Assembly: GCA_025935595.1 (NCBI GenBank)
Contig: JAICUZ010000037.1
Span: 1-13,368 of the forward strand
Origin: Burkholderiales bacterium
Lineage (GTDB): Bacteria > Actinomycetota > Thermoleophilia > Gaiellales > Gaiellaceae
Direction: 5' to 3'
Length of the DNA: 13,368 nucleotides
Shown: positions 8,717-13,368 of the stretch, one piece after another
Numbering within the stretch: position 1 is the stretch's first letter
How the letters are laid out: every line of letters begins with the position of its first letter
The notes under the pieces: model-generated
Seen by the model: the letters and a program-made list of their open reading frames with translations, nothing else
Told to the model about the DNA's origin: nothing
The model's database searches: none
Made by a program: the position numbers and the translations under genes

Positions 8717-8995
8717 GTGCCGAGCTACCTCGTCGAGACCTATCTGGCCCGTGGCGATGCGGGGGAGCGCGCCGCCCGCGAGCTGCGGGCAAGGCGGGTC
8801 ACGAAGGAGCTCGCACGGGAGCGGACGCTCGTTCGCTTCAACCACTCGATCTACGTCCCTGAGGACGAGATCTGCTTCTTCGTCTTCGAGGCACCGACGA
8901 GGCGGGCTGCAGTGCTGGCGGCACATCGCGCCGAGCTCGCTCCGATTCGCGTCGTCGAGGCGGAGCTGTTGCGAAAGGAGTCGCGAAAGCAATGA
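8717..8995 (+). CDS. DUF4242-like small protein
   Basis: A 92-residue cytosolic protein with a ferredoxin-like fold expected from its family. It starts with GTG (MPSYLVETYLARGD) and contains the family block VPEDEICFFVFEAP (47-60) followed by RRAAVLAAHRAELAPIRVVE. These match the DUF4242 group, some members of which are annotated as nickel-binding (SCO4226-type). The only cysteine is Cys53 and the histidines are His43 and His70, so metal binding cannot be assumed. The TGA stop overlaps the ATG of the cupin gene (ATGA at 8992-8995), so the two are translationally coupled. No Shine-Dalgarno sequence is obvious before the GTG. DUF4242 assignment is by pattern recognition only. Confidence 0.82.
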   Translation: MPSYLVETYLARGDAGERAARELRARRVTKELARERTLVRFNHSIYVPEDEICFFVFEAPTRRAAVLAAHRAELAPIRVVEAELLRKESRKQ

Positions 8996-9489
8996 AGCGC
9001 AAGAAGAGGATGATCCTGTTGACCGCAGTCGCTTCGGTGTCGGTGATGGCGACGTTCGTGGCCATCACCATGGCATCGCCGGGGTCGGGTATCACGGGGA
9101 CCCTGCTCGCACGAGGCACCTATCCGGCCTACGACCTCAAGACCGACCCGAAGTCCCCGATCGACTTCAAGGCGAAGACCAGGGACCAGACCGACGTCGT
9201 CGTGCAGCAGCACGACTACGCGCCCGGGGCCACTACCGGCTGGCATTCGCATCCGGGGCCGGTGTTCATCACGGTCACCGCCGGCCAGCTGACGTTCTAC
9301 GAACGTGACGACCCGACGTGCACGCCGCACGTCGTGTCCGCCGGTCACGGCTACGTCGACACCGGTATGGGTCACATCGGCTTCAACAACACGAACACGA
9401 GCGCGCAGGACGTCACGGTTGCGATCGCGCCGGTCGGAGCACCGTTCCGCACGGAGCTCGACGCACCGGGCCCGTACTGCAACTTCTAG
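8992..9489 (+). CDS. Secreted or membrane-anchored cupin-domain protein
   Basis: A 165-residue protein with a basic N-terminus (MKRKKRM) and a hydrophobic segment at 7-28 that is either a signal peptide or a membrane anchor; the cupin barrel would lie outside the cytoplasm. Cupin motif 1 is GWHSHPGPVFITVTAGQL (83-100), with the metal ligands His85 and His87 but without the usual glutamate a few residues later. Motif 2 is reduced to GMGHIGFNN with His128. Cys110 and Cys163 could form a disulfide. An AAAGGAG ribosome site lies at 8974-8980, 11 nt before the ATG, inside the upstream gene, which the cupin overlaps by ATGA. The enzymatic or binding function is unknown. Transcription probably ends at the inverted repeat at 9507-9536. 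Confidence 0.9.
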   Translation: MKRKKRMILLTAVASVSVMATFVAITMASPGSGITGTLLARGTYPAYDLKTDPKSPIDFKAKTRDQTDVVVQQHDYAPGATTGWHSHPGPVFITVTAGQLTFYERDDPTCTPHVVSAGHGYVDTGMGHIGFNNTNTSAQDVTVAIAPVGAPFRTELDAPGPYCNF

Positions 9490-9506
9490 GCTCGGTACCT
9501 TGGACA

Positions 9507-9536
9507 GCCGTCAGGCGGCCGGCGCCGCCTGACGGC
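9507..9536. terminator. 13-bp perfect inverted repeat between convergent genes, probable bidirectional terminator
   Basis: GCCGTCAGGCGGC and its exact reverse complement are separated by only four bases (CGGC). The hairpin lies 17 bp after the cupin stop and 9 bp after the end of the DUF2269-like gene on the opposite strand. No T-run follows on either side, as is usual in high-GC actinobacteria. The position between two convergent stops supports termination for both strands. Confidence 0.75.
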
Positions 9537-9545
9537 CGCAGTCGT

Positions 9546-10133
9546 CTACGCGAACGGCTTCGTGACCATGTCGAGCACGACGAGCATCAACACGGCGACG
9601 TCGAAGCGCGCGATGAGCATGATCCGCTCGATCAACGCCATCGTCTCCGGATGCGTCGGCCCGTTCTTCTCCGCCGACTCGTCGATCTTCTTCGCCATCG
9701 GCGAGAGGATCGCGATGCCGACGATGAACGTCGAGGCGTAGCCGATCAGGCCGGCGACGATCCAGAAGTGGCCCCAGCCCCAACTCGTGTTGAGCATCAT
9801 CGCGATCCCCATCAGGAACGTGATGAGTCCGACCGGTGCGAAGACCTTCTCGCCCATGAACGCCGCCTGCTTCGCGACGGTGACGATGTCCTCGGGCTTG
9901 TATGCACGCTGCCCGCGGATCGCGTGGATCATGATCGAGACGCCGCCCCCGACCCAGATGACCGCGCCGAGCACGTGCACCGCCTTGAACAGCGCGTACC
10001 AGTTGTTCGGCATCACGGCCGAGCCCGAGAACGCGAAGATCACGCCGACGATCGCAACGCCGGCGAGGATCCCGTACGTGAGGTTTCCTGTGCCGCGGCT
10101 GGGTGCGGCTGACCCCGTTGCTGGTGTGTCCAT
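9546..10133 (-). CDS. DUF2269-like integral membrane protein
   Basis: A 195-residue membrane protein with about five hydrophobic segments: roughly 20-38, 46-69, 97-115, 122-144 and 170-190. The block LFKAVHVLGAVIWVGGGVSI (48-67) matches the conserved LHVLGAxxWVGG motif of the DUF2269/CopD-like group of small membrane proteins, whose function is not established. His53 and His70 flank the second segment and could be metal or heme ligands, but this is inference. It is the last gene of the minus-strand unit, starting 17 bp after the peroxiredoxin stop with no clear ribosome site. It ends just before the shared terminator hairpin. DUF2269 is the best guess; another membrane family with the same motif is possible. 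Confidence 0.85.
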   Translation of the reverse strand: MDTPATGSAAPSRGTGNLTYGILAGVAIVGVIFAFSGSAVMPNNWYALFKAVHVLGAVIWVGGGVSIMIHAIRGQRAYKPEDIVTVAKQAAFMGEKVFAPVGLITFLMGIAMMLNTSWGWGHFWIVAGLIGYASTFIVGIAILSPMAKKIDESAEKNGPTHPETMALIERIMLIARFDVAVLMLVVLDMVTKPFA

Positions 10134-10150
10134 CGTTCGATCGAAGCAGG

Positions 10151-10621
10151 TCAGGCGGCGTGATTCAAGGCTCGCGCCGCTTCGAGCCAGGCATCCACGT
10201 CGGGAATGTCACCCGTCTCGTAGTTCCACGTGTTCCTGATCAGGCCACGTTCGTCGATGAGAAATGCGCTTCTCTGCGCGACGTCGCGGAAGCCGCGGAA
10301 CTCGAACCCGATGGCGAACGCGCGTACGGCGTCTCCGTTGAAGTCGGACAGCAGCCCGAAGTTCAGGTCGAGTGCCTGCGTCCACGCGATGTGCGTGTAC
10401 GGCGAGTCCCGCGAGATGCCGACCGGCTGCACGCCCAACTCGTCGAACTCGGCTCTCCTGTCACGCAGGAGCTCCATCTCGTTCGTTCAGGTGGCCGACC
10501 AGTCGAACAGGTAGAAGACGAGCAGCTTCGGCCCGTCTTCGAGCAGCTCGGTCATCGTCAGGGGCTGGCCCGGACCGAGGTAGACCGTTGCGTCGGGGAC
10601 GCGATCGCCTGGCTGGAGCAT
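10151..10621 (-). CDS. Selenocysteine-containing peroxiredoxin (AhpC/TSA-like), in-frame TGA read as Sec45
   Basis: A thioredoxin-fold peroxidase of the AhpC/TSA-Bcp-AhpE type, predicted to reduce peroxides with an active-site selenol. From ATG 10621 the frame reads MLQPGDRVPDATVYLGPG, then LLVFYLFDWSAT, a TGA at 10489-10487, then TNEMELLRDRRAEFDELG and on to a TGA stop at 10151. Aligned with the canonical Prx segment DFTPGCTTEACAFRD, the sequence DWSAT-U-TNEMELLRD puts the TGA exactly on the peroxidatic cysteine. Ser42 replaces the usual Thr three residues before it; the usual Pro is absent. The supporting Arg is in QRSAFLID. GISRDSPYTHIAW and FGLLSDFNG are typical Prx strands and loops. There is no cysteine in the 156 residues, so it would work as a 1-Sec enzyme needing an external reductant. 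A SECIS-like hairpin follows the TGA. The start lies 9 nt after the upstream stop. An alternative is a Cys-to-stop point mutation; the hairpin and intact downstream frame argue against it. Confidence 0.87.
10455..10475 (-). promoter_or_regulatory. Bacterial SECIS-like hairpin downstream of the in-frame TGA
   Basis: On the mRNA, CTCCTG (10471-10466) pairs perfectly with CAGGAG (10460-10455) around the 5-nt loop CGTGA (10465-10461). The loop starts 22 nt after the TGA, and G is its second base. Both fit the bacterial SECIS rules: apical loop about 16-37 nt from the UGA, with G in one of its first two positions. Below the stem, AG opposite AG and then TGG against CCG (reaching to about 10450) extend it. 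This hairpin would recruit SelB with Sec-tRNA. Confidence 0.72.
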
Positions 10622-10627
10622 CGGCCG

Positions 10628-10633
10628 ACTCTA
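10628..10633 (-). promoter_or_regulatory. Possible internal -10 element for the peroxiredoxin gene
   Basis: TAGAGT, overlapping the stop codon of the upstream gene, ends exactly 6 nt before the ATG at 10621. The same hexamer at the same distance precedes the sigma factor start (12236-12231). It may allow leaderless transcription of the peroxiredoxin independently of the sigma operon. No -35 is recognisable, so this is tentative. Confidence 0.3.
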
Positions 10634-11740
10634 CTTGGAGCAACACCAGCGGCCGCTCAGCTCCAGCAGCGGCTCGAGGCCGTCGGAGCGGGCGAACTGC
10701 TGACGGATGTTCGCCACCGCGCGCACCCGCTTGCCGTTGATGAACACCCACTGGTTCGCGTCTGGCCAGTTGACGAGCAGCCAGTCGCCGCTCGGTGACC
10801 ACTCCACGTCGCCGAACGTGCCGGGCCCGGCGAACAGCAGCCGTGCGTGCCCCGGACGGTCGACGTCGACGATCCGGACTTCGCTTCGCCCGGCCGAACG
10901 CACGACGACCGCGACCTGGTGCGTGCCGGGCTTGAACGTGGCCTGCCGTAGCTCCGCGCCGAGCATCGAGATCGTGCGCTTCACCTTTCCGCGTCCGTCG
11001 ATCACGACGATCTGCTTCGCTGACACGACGGCGAGGTAGCGGCCGTCGGACGTCCAGTCGAGAGCCGACGGCGTGACCTTGATCGAGGCGCGCCACACGA
11101 GCGGCCCGTCGGCCCGGCGCAGCACGATCGCGCCCCCGCTGTAGTACGCAACGGTGTGCAGCCGAGCGGGGTCCCAGGCCGGCGGGACGTCCTCGGCGTT
11201 CGCATCGAGGAGGTGGTCTCCCGTCCCGTCGCCCGCGACGACGCGGAGCCCCGACGCTGCGAGGTACGCGATCCGGGTGTCGGTCATCGTTCCTTCCCAG
11301 CGCGGCCACGACGGATCGCGCCGCGCGAGCTGCCAGCGCACGCCGCCGTCGGGGTCGAAGGCGACGAGCTCGTTGCGCTCGGTTGCGATCACGTAGAGGC
11401 CGTGCGGCGACCACTCGGCGTCGGCGTACGGGCCGAGCTTCCGCATGAAGCCGTTCGCCTTGACGAGCCAGGTGCCGCCGTTGTCCGCGGACACGACGAG
11501 CAGCCGGCCGGGCGCGGGCAGCGAGAAGAGCGCCGGCTCGGCGTGCTCGATCCCGACCGCCTCGCGGACGCTGTGGAACACCGCCCGCCCAGGCGGCGAC
11601 AGGGCCGCGACGACCACCACGGCCACGACCGCCGCAGCCCCAGCTAGTAACAGTCTGTTACGAGCTCCGCGAGGTGGAGCGGGCGTGCGCTCCTCGAACG
11701 CGCGCTTCACGACCTCCCAGGCCCTGTCCTCAGGCGTCAC
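10631..11740 (-). CDS. Membrane-anchored beta-propeller protein, probable anti-sigma factor
   Basis: A 369-residue protein: a short cytosolic N-terminus (1-28, MTPEDRAWEVVKRAFEER), one membrane helix (about 29-48, LLLAGAAAVVAVVVVAAL) and a 320-residue extracytoplasmic part built of WD40/PD40-like blades. Blade motifs include ADAEWSPHGLYVIATE, PSALDWTSDGRYLAVVS, RQATFKPGTHQVAVVV and GDVEWSPSGDWLLVNW. The GTG start lies inside the end of the sigma gene (11-bp overlap), so translation is coupled. This position and topology are those of an anti-sigma factor that holds its sigma at the membrane until an external signal arrives. The classical zinc anti-sigma motif (HxxxCxxC) is absent, and the cytosolic part is very short for a binding domain, so the role is inference. 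The C-terminus ends GRWCCSK, a dicysteine placed outside the membrane. Confidence 0.88.
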   Translation of the reverse strand: MTPEDRAWEVVKRAFEERTPAPPRGARNRLLLAGAAAVVAVVVVAALSPPGRAVFHSVREAVGIEHAEPALFSLPAPGRLLVVSADNGGTWLVKANGFMRKLGPYADAEWSPHGLYVIATERNELVAFDPDGGVRWQLARRDPSWPRWEGTMTDTRIAYLAASGLRVVAGDGTGDHLLDANAEDVPPAWDPARLHTVAYYSGGAIVLRRADGPLVWRASIKVTPSALDWTSDGRYLAVVSAKQIVVIDGRGKVKRTISMLGAELRQATFKPGTHQVAVVVRSAGRSEVRIVDVDRPGHARLLFAGPGTFGDVEWSPSGDWLLVNWPDANQWVFINGKRVRAVANIRQQFARSDGLEPLLELSGRWCCSK

Positions 11741-12224
11741 GTTTCATCCGATCGAGGCCGCGGCGGAGCCGCGAGTTGACGGTGCCGCGGGGCAGGTCGA
11801 GCAGCTCGGCGATCTCCCCCGGCGTGTACTCGAGCAGGTAGCGGAGCACGACGACCGCGCGGTGCTCCGGCGGGAGATAAGCGATCCGCGCGAACGCGTC
11901 GTCGTTCGGCTCCGGCGGAGCAGGCGCTGCGTGATAGTCGCCGAGCTCGACCTCGGCGCGCAGCCGGCGGGCGCGCGTCCAGTCGATCGCACGGTTGACG
12001 ACGATGCGGTGCAGCCAGGGACCGAACGGCCGCCGGCGGTCGAAGCGGTCGAGGTTGCGGACGGCCGCGAGGAACGCCTCCTGGGCGATATCCTCGGCGG
12101 CTGCGGCGTCGCCCGTGACGAGACGCGCAGCCCGGAGCGCGTGCGGCCAGTGCTCACGGAAGAGCCGTTCGAGGTCGTCGACTGAGCCTCGCTGGGCACC
12201 CCGGATCCAGGCGCGCTCCGCCAC
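11730..12224 (-). CDS. ECF-family RNA polymerase sigma factor
   Basis: A 164-residue sigma-70-related factor of the extracytoplasmic function group, which directs RNA polymerase to a small regulon. Region 2 spans about 16-85 (LERLFREHWPHALRAARLVT, EDIAQEAFLAAVRNL, GPWLHRIVVNRAIDWTR) and region 4 about 105-160 (LPPEHRAVVVLRYLLEYTPG, EIAELLDLPRGTVNSRLRRG). No C-terminal extension is present. The start is GTG 12224; TAGAGT ends 6 nt upstream and no ribosome site is seen, so the mRNA may be leaderless. It overlaps the following membrane propeller gene by 11 bp. It is transcribed away from the secreted protein gene at 12306, with a shared 81-bp control region carrying a dyad. Autoregulation is likely by analogy with other ECF operons. 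Confidence 0.95.
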   Translation of the reverse strand: MAERAWIRGAQRGSVDDLERLFREHWPHALRAARLVTGDAAAAEDIAQEAFLAAVRNLDRFDRRRPFGPWLHRIVVNRAIDWTRARRLRAEVELGDYHAAPAPPEPNDDAFARIAYLPPEHRAVVVLRYLLEYTPGEIAELLDLPRGTVNSRLRRGLDRMKRDA

Positions 12225-12230
12225 CCCACG

Positions 12231-12236
12231 ACTCTA
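12231..12236 (-). promoter_or_regulatory. Possible -10 element for the sigma factor operon
   Basis: TAGAGT on the minus strand ends 6 nt before the GTG at 12224. A TGGACC (complement of 12256-12261) lies 19 bp further upstream and could be the -35 element. Leaderless transcription is implied. Confidence 0.4.
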
Positions 12237-12253
12237 CGACGGGCGTTCCCCAC

Positions 12254-12278
12254 GAGGTCCATACGGCGCGTGGACCTC
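12254..12278. promoter_or_regulatory. Dyad in the divergent promoter region, possible operator
   Basis: GAGGTCCA (12254-12261) and its exact complement TGGACCTC (12271-12278) flank a 9-bp spacer. A third copy of GGTCCA occurs at 12283-12288. Read outward, the two TGGACC halves occupy the -35 zones of both divergent genes: 17 bp before CGTATT (12294-12299) for the rightward gene and 19 bp before TAGAGT for the sigma operon. They may be -35 elements or a repressor or activator site. Confidence 0.5.
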
Positions 12279-12305
12279 CGGGGGTCCATGATCCGTATTG
12301 CCCGC

Positions 12306-13355
12306 ATGACGCGTCTGCTGCTCGTCCTCGCCGCTGTGACGCTCCTGCTGCTCCCCGGAGCCGCGAGCGCCGCCGCCTGCTCGCCGCTCAACTGCGCGCC
12401 GAGCCAGTTCACGCTCTCCCACGGCACGCTGGTGGCATACCGGCACACGGCTCTCGGGCCTGTGTCCGTGGCCAACCTGCGAACCGGTAAGCACCTCTTC
12501 ACCGTGCCTGGAGGATTCGTCGGCGGGAACGTGCTCGTCCACCGAGTCGGCAAGCAGCTCACGTGGTTCGACCTGCGGACCGGCAGGGCGCACGCGAAGA
12601 CGATGCTCCCCTGGACGTTCAGGTTCGTCGGTGTGTCGCAGGACGGCTCACGAGCGGTCGGCCTCAGGCACGTCGACGGCGCCTACACCGCGGTGATCAT
12701 CTCGCCGCACTCGTGGCGGCAGGTACCGCTTACCGCCGGCGACTGGGACTTCGACGCGCTCTACGCGAACAACCTGTTCCTGATCAAGTACCTGAAGACC
12801 GGCTACCAGGTCCAGCTCGTCAACCTGTCGACCGACAGCCCGACGGCGAAGCTCATCAAGGACCCGCACGAGTCGGGGACGATCTGGGGCACGCCGTTCT
12901 CGCGCACGTCGTCTCCCGACGGCCGGATGGTTTTCACGTTGTATGTGTCCGGGAACGGCGCCGCGATGGTGCACGAGCTGAACGTCGCAAAGCCGCAGGC
13001 GCGCTGCATCGACCTGCCGGGGACCGGCGACTTCGGGGCTGCGTCGTCGTGGGCGTTGGCGCTGTCGCCCGGTGCAGGCACCCTCTGGGCGGTCAGCCCG
13101 GGCTACCAGAAGGTGGTCGGGATCAACGTAGGAGCGCGCAAGGTGTCGGCAGCATTCGGGATCGCCATCCCGAGGTGGAATCTAGGCGTCGGCACCCGGA
13201 TCGCACTCGGTCACGACGGAACCGAGATCGCCGTGGCAGACGGCGAGAGCATCGCGCGCATCGCGCTCGGCGAACAGCGGGTGATCGAGCTGTCGCCCGG
13301 CCGCGCGACTGCGCTCGGGTACGCGCCTACGGGGCTGCTTCGGATACTTCGCTGA
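12306..13355 (+). CDS. Secreted beta-propeller-like protein of unknown function
   Basis: A 349-residue exported protein. ATG 12306 gives a textbook signal peptide: MTR, a hydrophobic core LLLVLAAVTLLLL, then PGAASA as signal peptidase I site. Upstream in-frame ATGs at 12288 and 12270 would add up to 12 residues and place the start inside the dyad, so they are less likely. The mature part has repeating strands with a propeller look: GPVSVANLRTGKHLFTV, KQLTWFDLRTGRA, FRFVGVSQDGSRAVGLRHVD, ASSWALALSPGAGTLWAVSP and TRIALGHDGTEIAVADGES. Cys25 and Cys30 near the mature N-terminus may form a disulfide. No catalytic motif is seen. It is divergent from the ECF sigma/propeller operon and resembles the extracytoplasmic part of that membrane protein in fold type, which suggests a linked role in sensing or a sigma target; this is inference. 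Confidence 0.88.
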   Translation: MTRLLLVLAAVTLLLLPGAASAAACSPLNCAPSQFTLSHGTLVAYRHTALGPVSVANLRTGKHLFTVPGGFVGGNVLVHRVGKQLTWFDLRTGRAHAKTMLPWTFRFVGVSQDGSRAVGLRHVDGAYTAVIISPHSWRQVPLTAGDWDFDALYANNLFLIKYLKTGYQVQLVNLSTDSPTAKLIKDPHESGTIWGTPFSRTSSPDGRMVFTLYVSGNGAAMVHELNVAKPQARCIDLPGTGDFGAASSWALALSPGAGTLWAVSPGYQKVVGINVGARKVSAAFGIAIPRWNLGVGTRIALGHDGTEIAVADGESIARIALGEQRVIELSPGRATALGYAPTGLLRILR

Positions 13356-13368
13356 CGACCGCGGCTTC

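Noticed and set aside
6542..8992. 816-residue minus-strand open frame
   Set aside because: Antisense shadow of the LAL regulator caused by high GC; the plus strand has Walker and HTH motifs in the right order.
10151..10477. A 108-residue gene starting at ATG 10477
   Set aside because: It begins after the active site of a peroxiredoxin fold. The missing first third is found in the same frame directly upstream, separated only by the TGA, so it is the C-terminal part of the longer gene.
10461..10627. Frameshift or pseudogene explanation for the split peroxiredoxin
   Set aside because: Both halves are in the same frame, no residues are missing at the junction, and the rest of the frame is undamaged. 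A point mutation cannot be excluded from one sequence, but the hairpin and exact cysteine position favour selenocysteine.
12231..12249. ECF-type promoter GGAAC...GTC upstream of the sigma gene
   Set aside because: GGAAC is present on the minus strand (12249-12245), but the following GTC is only about 12 bp away, shorter than the usual spacing of about 15-17 bp.
12366..12383. Lipoprotein signal (lipobox) at Cys25 of the secreted propeller protein
   Set aside because: The residues before the cysteine are AAA without the Leu/Val/Ile at -3; a signal peptidase I site (ASA) just before fits better.
1..13368. CRISPR arrays, tRNA/rRNA genes, insertion sequences, prophage or origin signals
   Set aside because: No regularly spaced repeats, tRNA-like cloverleaf, transposase motif or terminal inverted repeats were seen on reading; I cannot run a search tool, so short or degenerate elements could be missed.

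Overview
This is a GC-rich bacterial window with codon third positions dominated by G/C, tightly packed genes and several probable leaderless starts. The gene set (large secreted S8 protease, LAL-type LuxR regulator, ECF sigma factor followed by a membrane beta-propeller protein) fits a high-GC actinobacterium, possibly of the Thermoleophilia/Gaiellales type. That placement is inference; no rRNA or other marker is present.

Layout. (1) 1-3333, minus strand: most of a very large secreted subtilisin-like protease that runs off the left edge. (2) 3374-4144, plus: FabI enoyl-ACP reductase, divergent from the protease across a 40-bp gap. (3) 4145-4966, minus: a class I SAM methyltransferase whose stop codon abuts the fabI stop. 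(4) 5029-5874, plus: an unrecognised protein. (5) 5927-8641, plus: a 904-residue ATPase/LuxR regulator. (6) 8717-9489, plus: a two-gene unit, a DUF4242-like protein overlapping a membrane-anchored cupin by ATGA, closed by a 13-bp perfect inverted repeat. (7) 12224-9546, minus: a four-gene unit reading ECF sigma factor, membrane beta-propeller (probable anti-sigma), peroxiredoxin, DUF2269-like membrane protein. (8) 12306-13355, plus: a secreted beta-propeller-like protein, divergent from the sigma gene across an 81-bp region with a 25-bp dyad.

The most notable observation is in the peroxiredoxin gene (10621-10151). A single in-frame TGA at 10489-10487 sits exactly where the peroxidatic cysteine belongs. 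It is followed at the right distance by a stable hairpin with a G in the second position of a 5-nt apical loop, as expected for a bacterial SECIS. The gene therefore most likely encodes a selenocysteine-containing peroxiredoxin of 156 residues (Sec45). An ordinary gene caller would reduce it to a 108-residue fragment lacking the active site.

Working together: the sigma factor and its membrane partner are translationally coupled (11-bp overlap) and probably sense a signal outside the cell. The selenoperoxiredoxin and the DUF2269 protein follow within 9 and 17 bp, which suggests a peroxide-handling or envelope-stress output, although the peroxiredoxin also has its own possible -10 element. The divergent secreted propeller may be controlled from the same shared promoter region.
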